Shown here: piece after piece, positions 1 through 13,100 of the stretch
Layout of the letters: every line of letters begins with the position of its first letter
Position numbering within the stretch: the first letter of the stretch is position 1
Assembly: GCA_030062745.1 (NCBI GenBank)
Contig: CP099839.1
Location: 27,207,324-27,271,323, forward strand
Direction of reading: 5' to 3'
Length of the DNA: 64,000 nt
From: Capitulum mitella
Taxonomy: Eukaryota; Arthropoda; Thecostraca; Pollicipedomorpha; Pollicipedidae
Program-made: the position numbers and the translations under genes
Notes under the pieces: generated by a model
Told to the model about the DNA's origin: nothing
Databases searched by the model: none
Seen by the model: only the letters and a program-made list of their open reading frames with translations

Positions 1-1170
1 ATGTTGGCAAGGAGATTGGCCATGGTTGCAACCTACAACTGCATGAAAATGGGAGACCCTTAATTCCTTCAGAATGGATACCGACTTATGATATCGTGTA
101 CTAGCTGGACATTTTGGCTGCGTCGTCTCGATGAAAGGACTCGAGTTCTGAATGGTTCGCACTTTTCATTTTATCCACGGAGACTAGTATGAACAGGCAG
201 GGAATTCCACAAATCTCAGCATTCCTGTGTTTCAATGATTTCTCTCTGGCCAGGATGAGCCACCTGTTGCCAGTTTGAGGGTGTGTGGTTTCTGGTAGTG
301 GCAGAGGCACTACAAGGCACATTTGGCCTTCTGAATAAGTGCTCCACCTGGTTTTGTTTGGGCGAATTACATGGCCTTCAGCATTAATGCCACCATTGGC
401 TTTTCTCAGTTGGTGTTGCCTGTTGACAAATGAACGTCAGCTTTCGGTGAAGTATTGTTAAGTCTTTCAGCTATGCAAATATTGGGCCCACCAAATGTTT
501 GTATGGATACTGAGTGGTACAAATCGACTGTTGCAAGAATGTGGTTAATGCAGAAGTGAGAGTTAAAAAATCTGAACTTGCCCTGGCCCTACATCCTTGT
601 CACATTGTTTGTATGTCATTCAAACTTTGGAATGTCACACCAGCCTTTCTCTTCTTTGTGATATGCAATTGTATTGTTCCATCTAGCAGGGTAGGGTAAT
701 TTTTGCAGTAAAATTTTGCTCAGTCTCAACAAATCATTATTTTTTCCACGTGATTCGTGTCAGTGACAATAGTATAAAGTACTTTTTTTGTTATTTGGAC
801 CGAATATCAGACATATTTTCTCCACAGTTCGCTTCAGACACACCACTGTAAAAACTTGCTTCAGTATGCTTAATGATAAAGATGTTGGGATGAAATTGAT
901 GATTAAGTAATATGATGATTAAATATCTTTTGTAAGTCAGCTTTCATTATGTTTAAAAAGAAGCATTTGAAGTGTTTAATCATGCCTCCATTGTTACAGA
1001 GCTGCTTCTTATTGAGCAGTAGCTGTGATGTTTTTCGGACATGTGCTACCTACATTTGTATGGCTGTTTTTCTGTCATAAAAAAGTTCGGCTTCGTTGTC
1101 TGTCGCTCAGGACTATTAAAACAGAATAACAAATTCACCTTTCAGTTCAGTCAGCCACGATGTTAGGCAG
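1..1170. other. Upstream part of a Rabex-5 intron, no exon seen
   Basis: AT-rich sequence with no reading frame resembling a known protein. The first recognisable Rabex-5 exon begins at 1171 after an acceptor AG at 1169-1170. Human Rabex-5 starts with an A20-type zinc finger; nothing with its cysteine spacing is visible here, so the 5' exons probably lie before the window. Confidence 0.5.
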
Positions 1171-4100
1171 TCGTCACTTACCACTCCCACGGGCGATGCT
1201 GCCTCTACGGTGTCAGTGGGCGCCGGATTCGGCGGCTTCGAGGAGAAGAAAAAGAAGACACTTAAAATGAGCTTCTTCAAGAAAGCAAAACAAAAACCAG
1301 CTGCTGGTAGGTGTGATCTGTAGCATTTTCAACATTGACTTTGTTTTACTACATGCTGTGGAGCTGAACAAACGTATGGTGACATAGCTGTTCTGGTATG
1401 TTGGTTTGTTGTAAGGTTGACTGTTTTTTCTGTGTGTTTGGTTATGCGTTGCTAGACTGAAATATCAACTTGGCGGATAGTTAACCGCACCCAAACACCC
1501 ATACAGGTATGAGCACGTGTCTGTGGTCCTATGTATATAATATCGTTGGTGATGAGTACCTGAATCGAGATCTGGCGTATGCGTCGACGTAAACGCAACA
1601 CGTGCTGCCTTCCGGCCGCCGCTTGCAGAGCCGGACACGCCCCCGGGCGCGCCCCCGTCCTCTGGCCGCGAGGCCGAACCTTGTCCGGCGGGCGCGCTGG
1701 GCCCCCCGTCGGGCCCGGCCGCCCCCACCGCCACCCCGACCGCGTCCTCCTCAGCCCGCAGCCTGTCCGCCTCCCCCGTCCTCTGGCGGGCCTGTCGTTC
1801 GCCGGCGCCGCCGCCGAGGTACGTGGGGCCGCCGGCCGGCCCCGTCCGATCGCCGGCACCGGTCGGCTGGCGGCTGTGCGCCCTCCGACGTGCGGTCTCG
1901 GGTCCGGACGTCGCGGCTGCGCTCAGACGCCGGCCCGGGGCCAGGTGTGGGCGGGAGTCACCGGGCGCCGCGGAGGCTGGGCGCGGAGAGGCGGGGAGGA
2001 GACGGGGGATGGGGCTGGCCGAGCCGTGGGCCTCTCAGAGGCGCCCATGCATCCGTCGGCACTATCGATGCGTGTGGTGATATTGACATTCGCGATAGTC
2101 GAGCCCTCCATCGTTGAGCTCGGCTATCGGTCAGTTCGCCATAAAATCTGCCCAGTTCACGGCCGCCGATAGGACCGCTCGCCGCGCCGTCTCGATACGC
2201 CGCCTGTCATGGTCCTGTGATCTACGACCCCCTGCCTGTGGCCTCGTCTTGTCCTTGTCACTAGAACAAACTAGCCTGTAAACATAAAACACGACTGTGT
2301 TGACTTCAGAATTTCTCAAAACGGAGCGCATTTCATTACGCGCTTTTTTATGTATATCGAGTAAGATTTGAAGCTAGGAAAGAACAGCTTTTGTCATTGA
2401 ACAGGCAGGGAGGTGTTGTGATGTCTTGTGATACTTACGCCAGTTGGGCCCTGTTAACTGAGTAGCAGCACAGCCAGATGCCCGTCGTGGGCCACGTTAT
2501 GCTTGTTTTATTTCGTTCTTTTATTTCTTGTTTGTTGCTTTAGTATGATATTTTATTGCCGAATTGTAGATCACATAGCTTTATAGCACTTTATCCTGGT
2601 TGTCATCGGTGCCAGCGCTCATCTGCCGCTGACATCGGACCGATGGGCCGTCAGTACCTCACGGCCGGCCAGGCCCGGTATTGGCCATCACCGGCCGCTG
2701 TTCGTCGCCGTCAAGACGGCGTGGCCGACGGCCGGGTAGGCCGGGTAGGCCCGGCCGCCAAGCGGTGCCTGGTCCGGCTGTCGGACCCTGACCCGACCCC
2801 GCGCCCCGGCCCGGCCAGTCCCGGGCCTGACCTGCTGTTGTTGACCGCCGCCAGGACGGCCGCCGACCCATGCCTGTCCGACCCTGACTCAACCCCGCGC
2901 CCCTGCCCGGCCAGTCCCGGGCCTGACCTGCTGTTGTTGACCGCCGCCAGGACGGCCGCCGATCCATGCCTGTCCGACCCTGACCCGACCCCGCGCCCCG
3001 GCCCGGCCAGTCCCGGGCCTGACCTGCTGTTGTTGACCGCCGCCAGGACGGCCGCCGACCCATGCCTGTCCGACCCTGACCCGACCCCGCGCCCCTGCCC
3101 GGCCGTTCCCGAGAACTCCCCGTTCCGTGAAGTGGTTTTCACGTGCCTGCAGCCGCCCTACTGCCTCTACCTCAAATGTGAGTGCGACCTCCTGCTGGGG
3201 GCCTTGAGCGGTGCCGGCTCTGGCGCCGTTATCATGGTCCTTCTCCATTGTTAGGAACGAATGCTTTGTTGCGTCATGGCCTGTTTACAAACGTTGAGTG
3301 GACGGTTTCTGATTGGTTGGCGTGGATATGGTTGGGAGAACAAATGCCGCAGCTGTTTGTCCGTGATTCATGGGAGCTTAAATGCTAAACCATTTCTTTG
3401 AATTGGCGAGGTCTATGGCATGTTGTTTACGATGAACATAAAAGCCAGAAACTACTAATGCTGTTGTGACGGCGGTCTACGTCATCGCCAGTATTGTTTT
3501 TTTTTCGCTTTCTGTGTTGTAGAAGTTGTGCATTATTCCCGTGATTCTTCGGAGGTTTTGGGAACTTATGGGCACGGTTTGTTGTGAAGTTTGAAAACAT
3601 TTTAAACATCGTCATCAGTTTGTTGCAACGTCTGTGAGTGCTTCGTCTCATTATGTGAATTATTTTCAGTTCGGGAATAAGACGCATGTTTTCTATATTA
3701 CTACTTTTCTGAACGTTTGAACCCGTCCCCGACTAGTGGGGCAGTTGACTTTTTTAGGTTTTTCTGAGATTGCGAGAGAACGAACAAACACGGAGTCAAC
3801 AAACTTTGTGTACCTTTTGCTTCATCAGTTTTACATCTCGTGTCAAAATTTTGACCTCAGGTCACGTCAGGTGCCTGACCTAGGTCAGGTCAAACATACC
3901 TATGTCCAAAAAAGTTTAGCTCCCTCGAACTTTTTCGCAAAACAAGATATCTCAATAATACTTTCAGGGATTAGTAAACGTGATAAATGCAACAAATCCG
4001 CTATCTCATATTTTTCGGAATTTTCTGGGTCATTGATCTAAGGTCAAGCTCATTTTTAAGACATGTCTTTTTTTCGGAAATTGACGGAATACTTCATAAC

Positions 4101-7100
4101 ATTTTTAGTGTGGAGTGAAGCAGATATCTAGTTACCGTCATTGGGCAAAGTATCAATGACTTCCAGCCATTGACTTGAGGTCAGGTCACGAATAACTGTA
4201 GTGAGCCAAAATGTACCACCGTCAAAATCGGCGATGAATTACTCAGAATGGGTAGAAAATGGCAGAACTAGCTTGCACAGACGTAAGTAATACCAGGAAC
4301 CTCAAAAAGTTTGAAAAAGTAGCATATTTTGGAAATAAACAGGCTCTCGCGAATAAAGCTCCGCCAGTTTTGTAGATTGGTAACTAATGAATTTTTCCAA
4401 AACTTAAGCATGAAAAACCATCACAAGAACCTCTAAGATCGACAAAACATACATAGATCGTCTTTTTTCGCGAATATAAAGGAACGCTAAGATAGGTTCC
4501 CGTCAATTTGTTACCGCATACGGCAGCAGCGCACGCCTAGCAGCTGCCGCGAGAAATGCCATGTCTTTAATTTAACGTTTCGGCGTATATATTGAAGAAA
4601 TCTGGGAAATTAGACGTGTATCGGCATCCGCGGACCCTTACTTGTGCGCTGGTGCCTTTACCTAAGCGTTTTTAGTCACAGTCCTTGAGATTCAGGATTC
4701 ATTTCTCGGTATCATGCAGTCGGCTATGAGAAAACATATATATGGGGCGTAAATTGCTTACATATTATCTAAAACTAAAAATGAGACCAGTTTCGAGCTC
4801 TACTCGTCACAAGCTTTCCAACGGTATGCTTATTTTTATCGTACGACCAGCCGTTCGTGAGTTAGAGGGGGGCGGTCAACTGCCTCCCCCCCCCCCCAGT
4901 CGCCCGTGTTCGAAACGGACCGACGGTCTTGCGCGGGTTAAGGCTTATCAGGCGTTTTTTCTTCATTCGCTTGGGAAATGGACCAACGATTAGGTGACAG
5001 TGGTAATAAGTAAAGCAACGTTAAACATTGCGGATCGTTTTTGCGCGACCCTCGGGGTTGGTGAAGAATAAAAAAGCACTCTCGTAAATCTCTTCAGTTG
5101 TAACGTATATCTGGTCCACGTGTGACACTAATGTCGCAGGGAGTTTGTCCCAGAAAGGTGTAATTGCGCAGTCAAACCAGACGCTTCAGCAGAGCCCACT
5201 CGCCGAAATGCCGCGCGTCGGTCGTGCTGCGCAAAAAACGTCCGCGCGGTGCGAGTTTTTCCGCGCGCGTGAGCTGTCGTCCGTTGAAAGCACTACGCCT
5301 TTGCCGGATCGTTTCATCCTGCTTAGTCACAGAGGCGTTGCGCGTTACTAGGACGTTTCTCTCGGCGAGCAGGCGTCCTTCTGCCGGCCCCGACTTGGCC
5401 TTTTTCCGCTTAATCTGTTTGAAATGGATCAAATGATAAGATAGGACCGTGGTACACGGATATGAGGTGGTGGTGGGCTCGGCCGCTAAGGGATCAGGGT
5501 ATCACGGACAACTGTTTATGGCTGTTTAAGCATGTTGATTTACGTAGACATGGAGGCGCGGGAAAGTGCGAAAATTAGTGTTTCATTACAAGCGAAAGTA
5601 TTCGTGCCGAAACTTTAATGGAAAGAACAGTGAACAGCATTTCTTCAGCAAAATGATGCATATCTGAAGTGGAACGTTCCGTGGTACATCGTGCCCAACT
5701 TAACTCATCTTATAGTTATGTGCTGAGGCTAGTTGCATGTTTTCAGCGGACCTTTTTCTTATCTGCGTTTGGTTTGTTAATAGTGATGGTTTATTCATAA
5801 GGTTACTGCTTTCTCGATTATGGATTTGTTTTGCGTTCCCTAAACGAGTTCCAAGTCTAAGTTCTCTGAGATGTCTGATATGTTTGGCATGCATAAGAAA
5901 GGAGGCCTTGGGCAGAAAATCTGCAATTTACTTTATCTTGCCGTCGTTGATTTCGAAAAGACTGTTTGTACCGGATATCATCGATAGTCAACCGTCTGTC
6001 GAATCTTCGCATCGCGGATGGGTTCCAAAGTCGCGGAAAGCGACCTCTTGTTTATGCTCTACTCGCTGCTAAGAAAGGATTCCGTGGCGGTTTTCGACCA
6101 GTTTGTGGTTTCATTTCGACGTGTTGTTGCGTTTGTAGGTATTGTGAAGATCAGTCCTAATGGAGTGGTAGAGTGATAGAGTCGAAATAATCGCAAGGCA
6201 CCATTGCATCAGCGACCGTGTAACCGGACTGACTGGATGTTTGCAGCCTGAGATTGTCCCATCTTTGTTGTCGGCAGTCTTACATGGGAGCTGTCGGTCT
6301 GTCGGCTCAGGGCAAGGTTAGTTCGTTGTTTAGTTCAAGTTGTTGTTTAGTTTAGTCGTTCGTTGTTTAGGGCAAGGTTAGTTCGTTCCACTTTGCGGTC
6401 TTTGTGCCTGTCGTCAGGGTCAGTTCGTTGGCCCGTTGTCTGCGCCTCGAGCTTGTGGCGGCTGTGGTCGGGATTAGTCACGACCAGCGGCCGTCGCATG
6501 ATCGAGTACGTCGGCCCGCTGCACGCCTCCTGAACTGGGCGCAGTCGTCACTGAGTCACAGGCGCCGGCCGTCGACGTGTCTAGTTCACCAGCCAGCGGC
6601 CTGTGTGCGGGATTGTAGCGTCGGCTGCGTGGACGAGCTCATCAGCGCGCCGTCGACATCGGCCGTCCCGTTCGCCGCCGGGGTCGGGCCGAGACGGCGG
6701 CGCGGCGCCGTCGACCCCGGCGGCGGTCCCCGTTCGACGGCGGGGTCGTCGCTCTGGCCCGGTTAGTCAGCGGGCGGGGCGCGCTGCACGCGGCGCGTCC
6801 GTTGTCTGCGCGCGGCCGGCACCAGCTGTCAGGCCTGACGGCGGTCCGTCACCTGCGCGCTGGCCGGCCGCGCTCGCCGCGGCGCCGCCGGCCGCGGCCA
6901 GTGGTCGCCCGAGCTCGGCCCCGCCCCGAGGCCGGAGCCGCCGAGCGCCGATGGTCTGCCTCCTGCTGTGCTTCCTGCTGCCGCTGCTGGCGCTGACCGG
7001 CTCCGGCGAGAAGCGCCGGTCCCGGCAGCGCGCCGAGCGCCGCCGCCCGCCACGGCGTGAGTAAACGTGGCCGGTCGGAACTCGGCCGGACGCGCATAGT

Positions 7101-10100
7101 CAGGTGGAATTCGGCCGGACGTTGGCTAATCCAGCCAGCTGAAACTCAGGTGGACGTACCGAGCTAGCTGGAACTTGTCCGGACGCACGTGCCGACAGCC
7201 AGCGGTAACGTTTCCTGATACGGGTACCGCCAGCCAGCCGGAGTTTAAACGAGTGTGTACAGTCGGTGGACACTCAACCGGTCGTGAGTGTCTCTATTTA
7301 CCGAGGCGTAAATATCAACACTCATTAGATTTCAGTCCACTCAGCGCATACTACATGTTTTTGCATGGCAAACTGTGGCTTAGTGTACCGCCAGATATGA
7401 TAGGAGCGTGTAAACGCCACGTTATGGGGATGCTATTTGATTCGCCGAGCCAGGTGTGCACCGTTTGTTGGCATTGGATTGAAAACGACGCTTGTTTTGA
7501 TCAGCTTTCCTTTTCCTTGATTTGGGGACACGTTAGCGCCGGCCTGGAATGGTGTTCATTGGTCGTGAACGTAACACCGTGATGCGATGGTTTAGTGATT
7601 CTTTTTTGAAGACTGCCATTGGATATATTGAGTATGGTCCCAGAGACATTTTAGTATTCCTAGTTCGTGTTACGTTACGGTTCGGCAGTGACGGAGACAA
7701 AGATAAGCGTCATGTTGGGGTGACACTTGGTTAGTTGCAGAACTGTGGTTTGGGGGAAGTAACTGATACTTTTTGGTGAATCTAGTTAGCTTGTTTGTGT
7801 ATCAAGCATAGCACTCCGATGGTTAAACACTACCCGTAATACACATGCCGTCTTTATATAGCGTTGCATATACTGCGCGTGATTGGTACGAATGAAGTGG
7901 AGAAGGTCGCCGTTGCCGCCTCCACCAGCTCCTTGTGTTGGTTTCGAGTCATTGAAACCTTGGAACAAGTCACGCGATACCTAGTTGAGATGGCCGATTC
8001 CATCCCTTGACCGTCATCATTATCATCATATTTTCATCACCTGCATCTTCATCATCATTTTCATCTGAAGCGGACGACCACGAATCTAACATTGCCCGTT
8101 TTCGGGCCTTTTTTCCGGTTCCGACTCTTTTCTGAAGTGATCTTCCATATGTTTTGTATCAGGTCTTTCATTTTCGGAAGGCATATATCTAGATGATTTT
8201 GTTTCCAGGAAGGTGATGTAGTACCGTTCTGTTTATCCTCGATACCAACATCCCGGTGAATTCCTCATGGATGTTGTTATCCTTCATTTCACGCCATCCC
8301 CTCAGTTTGTCGACCGTTTTTGCTTGTCCCTTCAATTTCCCTTCAGTCTGTTTGGCATAGCCGTGTGTGACACGCACATACGGCTGTGTATGTGCGCCAC
8401 TTTTCCCTTCGGCCGGCACTGAAGAGTTTTCAGCATGATGTCGCCGAGTTTTCACTTCGTTTTAAGACATCAGACCTTGAGTGGTGAACTTTGCTTCGGC
8501 ACATTCTCATAGTCGAGCCTCGGTTTCTTGCATGAAACCATCAAAGGAGTAAAGTTTTCTTGTTTCCGATGAATGGTTATCCTCACTCACGTGCTTGGCT
8601 CTGTTCACGAGCGACGACGGATCTCTCTGCCGCTCCAGCAGCCCTGCTTCCCGAGTGTATGTGTGTGTGTGGCCGTTGTGTGTGAGTCGTGCCTGTGGGA
8701 CGGGATCGGCATATCTGGCGGTGCGTTGTCCTGTGGCGTTTTCCAGTGTCCGTATCTAATGATGCTTTTGGACTGCACATGGTTGAGGTTGTTTGAAAGT
8801 CCGCTGCTGCCCTCGTGCAGGAATGTGGCCAGGCTTGATGAGCAGCTTTGCATTAACGCAGTCTGCAGTCATGCTGTGTAGACTGTCGCACCATCCTACC
8901 GGATTACCTTCGCGTGTCAGCTCACGCACAAGTTGCGTTATTTAAATATCGTATCAACGTCATAAAAGGATCATGCGATATCAGTTCATCCGCAGAACGA
9001 AGCTGTGGAAGAGTAGTTGATGTTTGGTCGGAATATATATCCAAACACGACAAGTGCCGATATGTATTGGCAGCGAATAGCTGGTCAGGATGTTGAGTAT
9101 GGCATGCTATCGGGATGTGGACCAATCACTGCTGTACCGCCGAGTGGTGCGAATAGCTGGTCAGGATGTTGAGTATGGCATGCTATCGGGATGTGGACCA
9201 GTGACTGCTGTACCGCCGAGTGGTGCGAATAGCTGGTCAGGATGTTGAGTATGGCATGCCATCGGGATGTGGACCAGTGACTGCTGTACCGCCGAGTGGC
9301 GGATGGACGGAGCGGCCGGACCGGGTCCGCGCCTTTGCGGCATTGTTTTCGGTCTGGACGGCCCGTGAGCCCTCGTTCCTCCGCCTCAGACGCCAAGTCT
9401 CTGGACCCGGGCCAGTCGTCGCCGCGGCCGTCCCACCTGAGTCAGGAGTCGATCCAGATACACAAGGTGCTGACCGAGTTCCTGGCCGGCCTGAGCAAGC
9501 CGGCCGCCGACGACGTGCGCCGCCAGATCCAGGTACGTACGCTCGGGCGCAGGGCGCCGGCACGGGGCGCGGTGTATGTGTCCGACGGTGAAAACGGCAG
9601 ATATCGTCAGATGTGGCTCCGGCGGTGACTCCGATTGAGGGCGCCGGACAGATATCTAGCGGCGGTGCACCGGATGTGTCTCCGACGGTAAATCCGGCAG
9701 ACAGCGTCAGGTATGTCCCCGGCGGTGACCCCGACTGAGAGCGCCGGCTAGATATCTGGCCACGACGCGCCGGATATGTCTCCGGCGATAAATCCGGCAG
9801 GCGTCAGATACGTCTCGGGCGGCGACTCCGGCAGAGAGCGCTGGATTATTTCAGGTGGCGCGAGGGTAGACTCACTCTCCGTCCGTCGGCCCGTTCAGTG
9901 GGCCTCAGACGCGTTTACGTCGAGTGTCGAACGGCGTTTTGTTGGATGACCTCTGCCACTCTGGGAGTTGTTAAACGGCCATCATGATTGTATTTACAAT
10001 TTATATATTTTTTTTTTATATTTATTCCATATAATTCATATTTATATGGAATTAAATTCATAATTTTATGGATATATAATCCATATAATTCATATTTCAT

Positions 10101-13100
10101 ATTTATTCCATATAAATATGGAGAAAATTTATATATTTTCTCCACACAAATATTTTAATATTTGTGTGGAGATGTCCTCGGTCAAGTTCTTGTTGCATGC
10201 TGATTTGAATTGTGGTTGTGTAGGAAACTTCACCGAAGTCCGCGACTTGGGAGAGCTGCATCGTTGGTTGCGTGTGTTGATGCGACCCCATGTGTCCAAC
10301 AGATGAACATGGAGAACTGCATCAGTGCTTCGGCCTCGGCCACCTCCGACGAGATGTCCGACTTCGTTCAGAGCTTCTACAACACATTCCACGACCGTAT
10401 TCACTCTCAGTCGGCGTACTACGGTGGGCGCTCAAGCCGTGACCGGACGTCAGCACTTCACACACGGGGCTGTATCGCGCACGATAGCAGGCGACTATTG
10501 GACCCCCGAGCCCCTTGCGTGCGTCAGACGAAGATCAAGTGCCCCTTGACTGCAGGATAGCACGGCCTGGCCCATAGATGACCTCGGTGGCCAAATTTGT
10601 TTCGTACGTCTGGTCCAGGGAAGGACTGTTCTTGTTTCCTTTTTTGAAGACAGATGATGTTGTTCTCGGGCCGGTGGTTTCTAAACAGGCACGTTTCTGA
10701 CGTTTGCGGCGACCAAACTGTTTCAATGACTGTGCGGTGGCTTGGCGATGGCGATACGATCGTGCTCTGTGCCGATGGATGTCGTTAAAGCACGCCATTG
10801 TTGACGATCAACGTGATGGGATGTTACGGCGTTCGTTAGGCGTGACGCCGCTGTGGCAGTGCGTCACCTCTGTTGGCTGTTTCGCCTGTGCCGTGCGCGG
10901 CCGTCGGCCGGGTAGGAGGCCGGGTGTGCGCCGCTGACGGTGGACCCCGCTCCGCGCAGGCGTGTCGTCTGAGCGGCGCTCGGAGCTCGAGGACCTGGTC
11001 GAGCGCTACCTGACCACCCGGCTCTACCGGGTGCTGTTCACGCCGCTGTCGCAGCAGCTGGAGGAGGCCGACCTGGCCGTCCAGAAGCGGATCCGCTCGC
11101 TGTACTGGGTCAGCGCCCAGCTGCTGGAGCTCAACATTGACGAGTCGAACCCGGCGGTCACCGAGCTGGTGGAGCTGGCCATCACAGGTGCGGCCGACAT
11201 CTGTCCTCTTTGGCTGTCTCAACTTTTGTAGCTGGTGATATTTATAGGTGGTGATTTTTGCACCTCATTGTGGTCATGGAGAGAGCAGGGGCTCGGGCGC
11301 AAGCAGCTGTGGTATCGTGTCTAACACTAGAGTGGCTCACGAAAATCGAGACACCGGAGCATAAGGAGCGGACGGAACCTGACTCCTGATCCCGGCCTGT
11401 CTGACCTGTCTCCTGACCCCGGCGTTTGCCCGCCGTTCGCAGACATCATCGAGATGGACAGCAAGCGCACGCCGCAGGACAAGCTGGCCTGCATCTCGTC
11501 GTGCGTCAGTCACCTGCTGGAGATGCTGTGCGTGGGGCGCCAGGGTGAGCCGCCGTCTGCCGACGACCTGCTGCCGGCCATCATCTTCGTGGTGCTGCGC
11601 GCCAACCCGCCGCGCCTGCAGAGCAACGTGCAGTACGTGACGCGCTTCAGCAGCCAGCAGCGCATCATGTCCGGCCAGCAGGGCTACGACTTCACCAACC
11701 TGGTAACCGCCCGCCGCCGGCCGCCCTCGCGGTCGAGGGGGCCGTCAGCGGCGCGAGTGTGTTGTGTGCGGGGACGTTGATTAGATATGAAGTGGGAAGG
11801 CTTTAATGGGATCAGAGGTGATCTGTATGGCATAACTCCGTTGCACTCAGAGAGGGTTGTTTGTTTTAAAAGACAGGAACAGTTGATAACATGGTGTCAA
11901 TGGACGGTGTGCAAATCGAACGTTATGTGTCATGTTGTGTCATTTTTCATCCCGAATTTTGCCGTGGATGAAGTGAGAATGGATGCGTTGCGAATGTTAT
12001 GTGTGCACAGTTCATTGGTGTTTGTTTATGTCGTGATGTTGGGTGTCTGTTCTGCCAAGTATGCGGGGTTGTTTCGTAGATGGTGTGTTATGCTTTGCAT
12101 CGAGATAACTATCACTGTTTTATATATTCAGTGAGGCTAGTATCAGTGAAGATGAAAGATGCTATTTCTACCTGATATCGTTGTCGAGCTAAAAACCGGC
12201 GTGGGTCAGCGTATTCATTTACGCATAATTTCATTGGTGTTGTGGCCTTAAAAGTGCTGTATGATGTGCACGCGTTTCTCTGTTATTTTTTTCAATTCCC
12301 TGCCAAGCGTGCCCCAGTCCTACGCTGCCATTATAACGCGTCCGTTTCGGTGTCCGGGTGCGCGTTGACGTGGCGTGTGACGGCGCCGCCCGCCGACAGT
12401 GCTGCGCCGTCTCCTTCATCGAGTCGATGGGCGCCGACTCGCTGGGTCTGACGGTCGAGGAGTACGAGCGGTACATGTCGGGCGAGGTGCTGCCGCCGGC
12501 CGCCGACTGGGAGAGCGGCCAGTACAGGTGTCAGGTGGGTCCGCCGGGCACGCGCCGGCCGCGCGTCGCTTCGTCAGCGTCTGGCCGCGGCAGCGGAGGG
12601 GGGGGGGTTCTCGGGTGCCGCTGGTGTCCCCTGAACCCGGCCGTCAGGTCAGGACCCCGCGGCCGATGCCGCCGTGCGGTGACCCGGTCCGACGCAAGAC
12701 AGCGCCAGGTGTTGTTTCGTGGTGGATTGCGGACTGAATCACTCTGCCGGAGAAGAATCGGCCTGATTCGGCGGAGCCGTGCGGCCGCTACAGTGCCCAT
12801 CTGTATGCGCTGCCCGCTGCCGCCGTTTTTTGCGTGAGTCACTGCCGCATTGTCCGCTGCATGTGGCGACTAGTCATCAAGGGCGCGTAGACGCACTACT
12901 AGACGCGTCAGCGGCACGTTGCGAGGGTTACACAACGCGAAGCAGGTGTGGTGCGCGGCGGCGACTTGCCGCCCGCCAACGCTTGCGCTCGTCTCCCGTC
13001 ATTGGGCTGGTCTGCGCTGGCGATTGGCGTTCGCCGTTTGTGGCTCGCACCAGTACGCCATTCTATGCCCGTGATCTGGGGTAATCTGGGACCGCATCCG

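Noticed and set aside
1579-2172. 197-codon frame in Rabex-5 intron 1
   Set aside because: Three overlapping frames of Pro/Arg composition in one GC block, with no domain or consistent splice context.
9073-9300. Regular 76-bp repeats considered as a CRISPR array
   Set aside because: The units are fully repeated with no variable spacers, and the DNA is eukaryotic.
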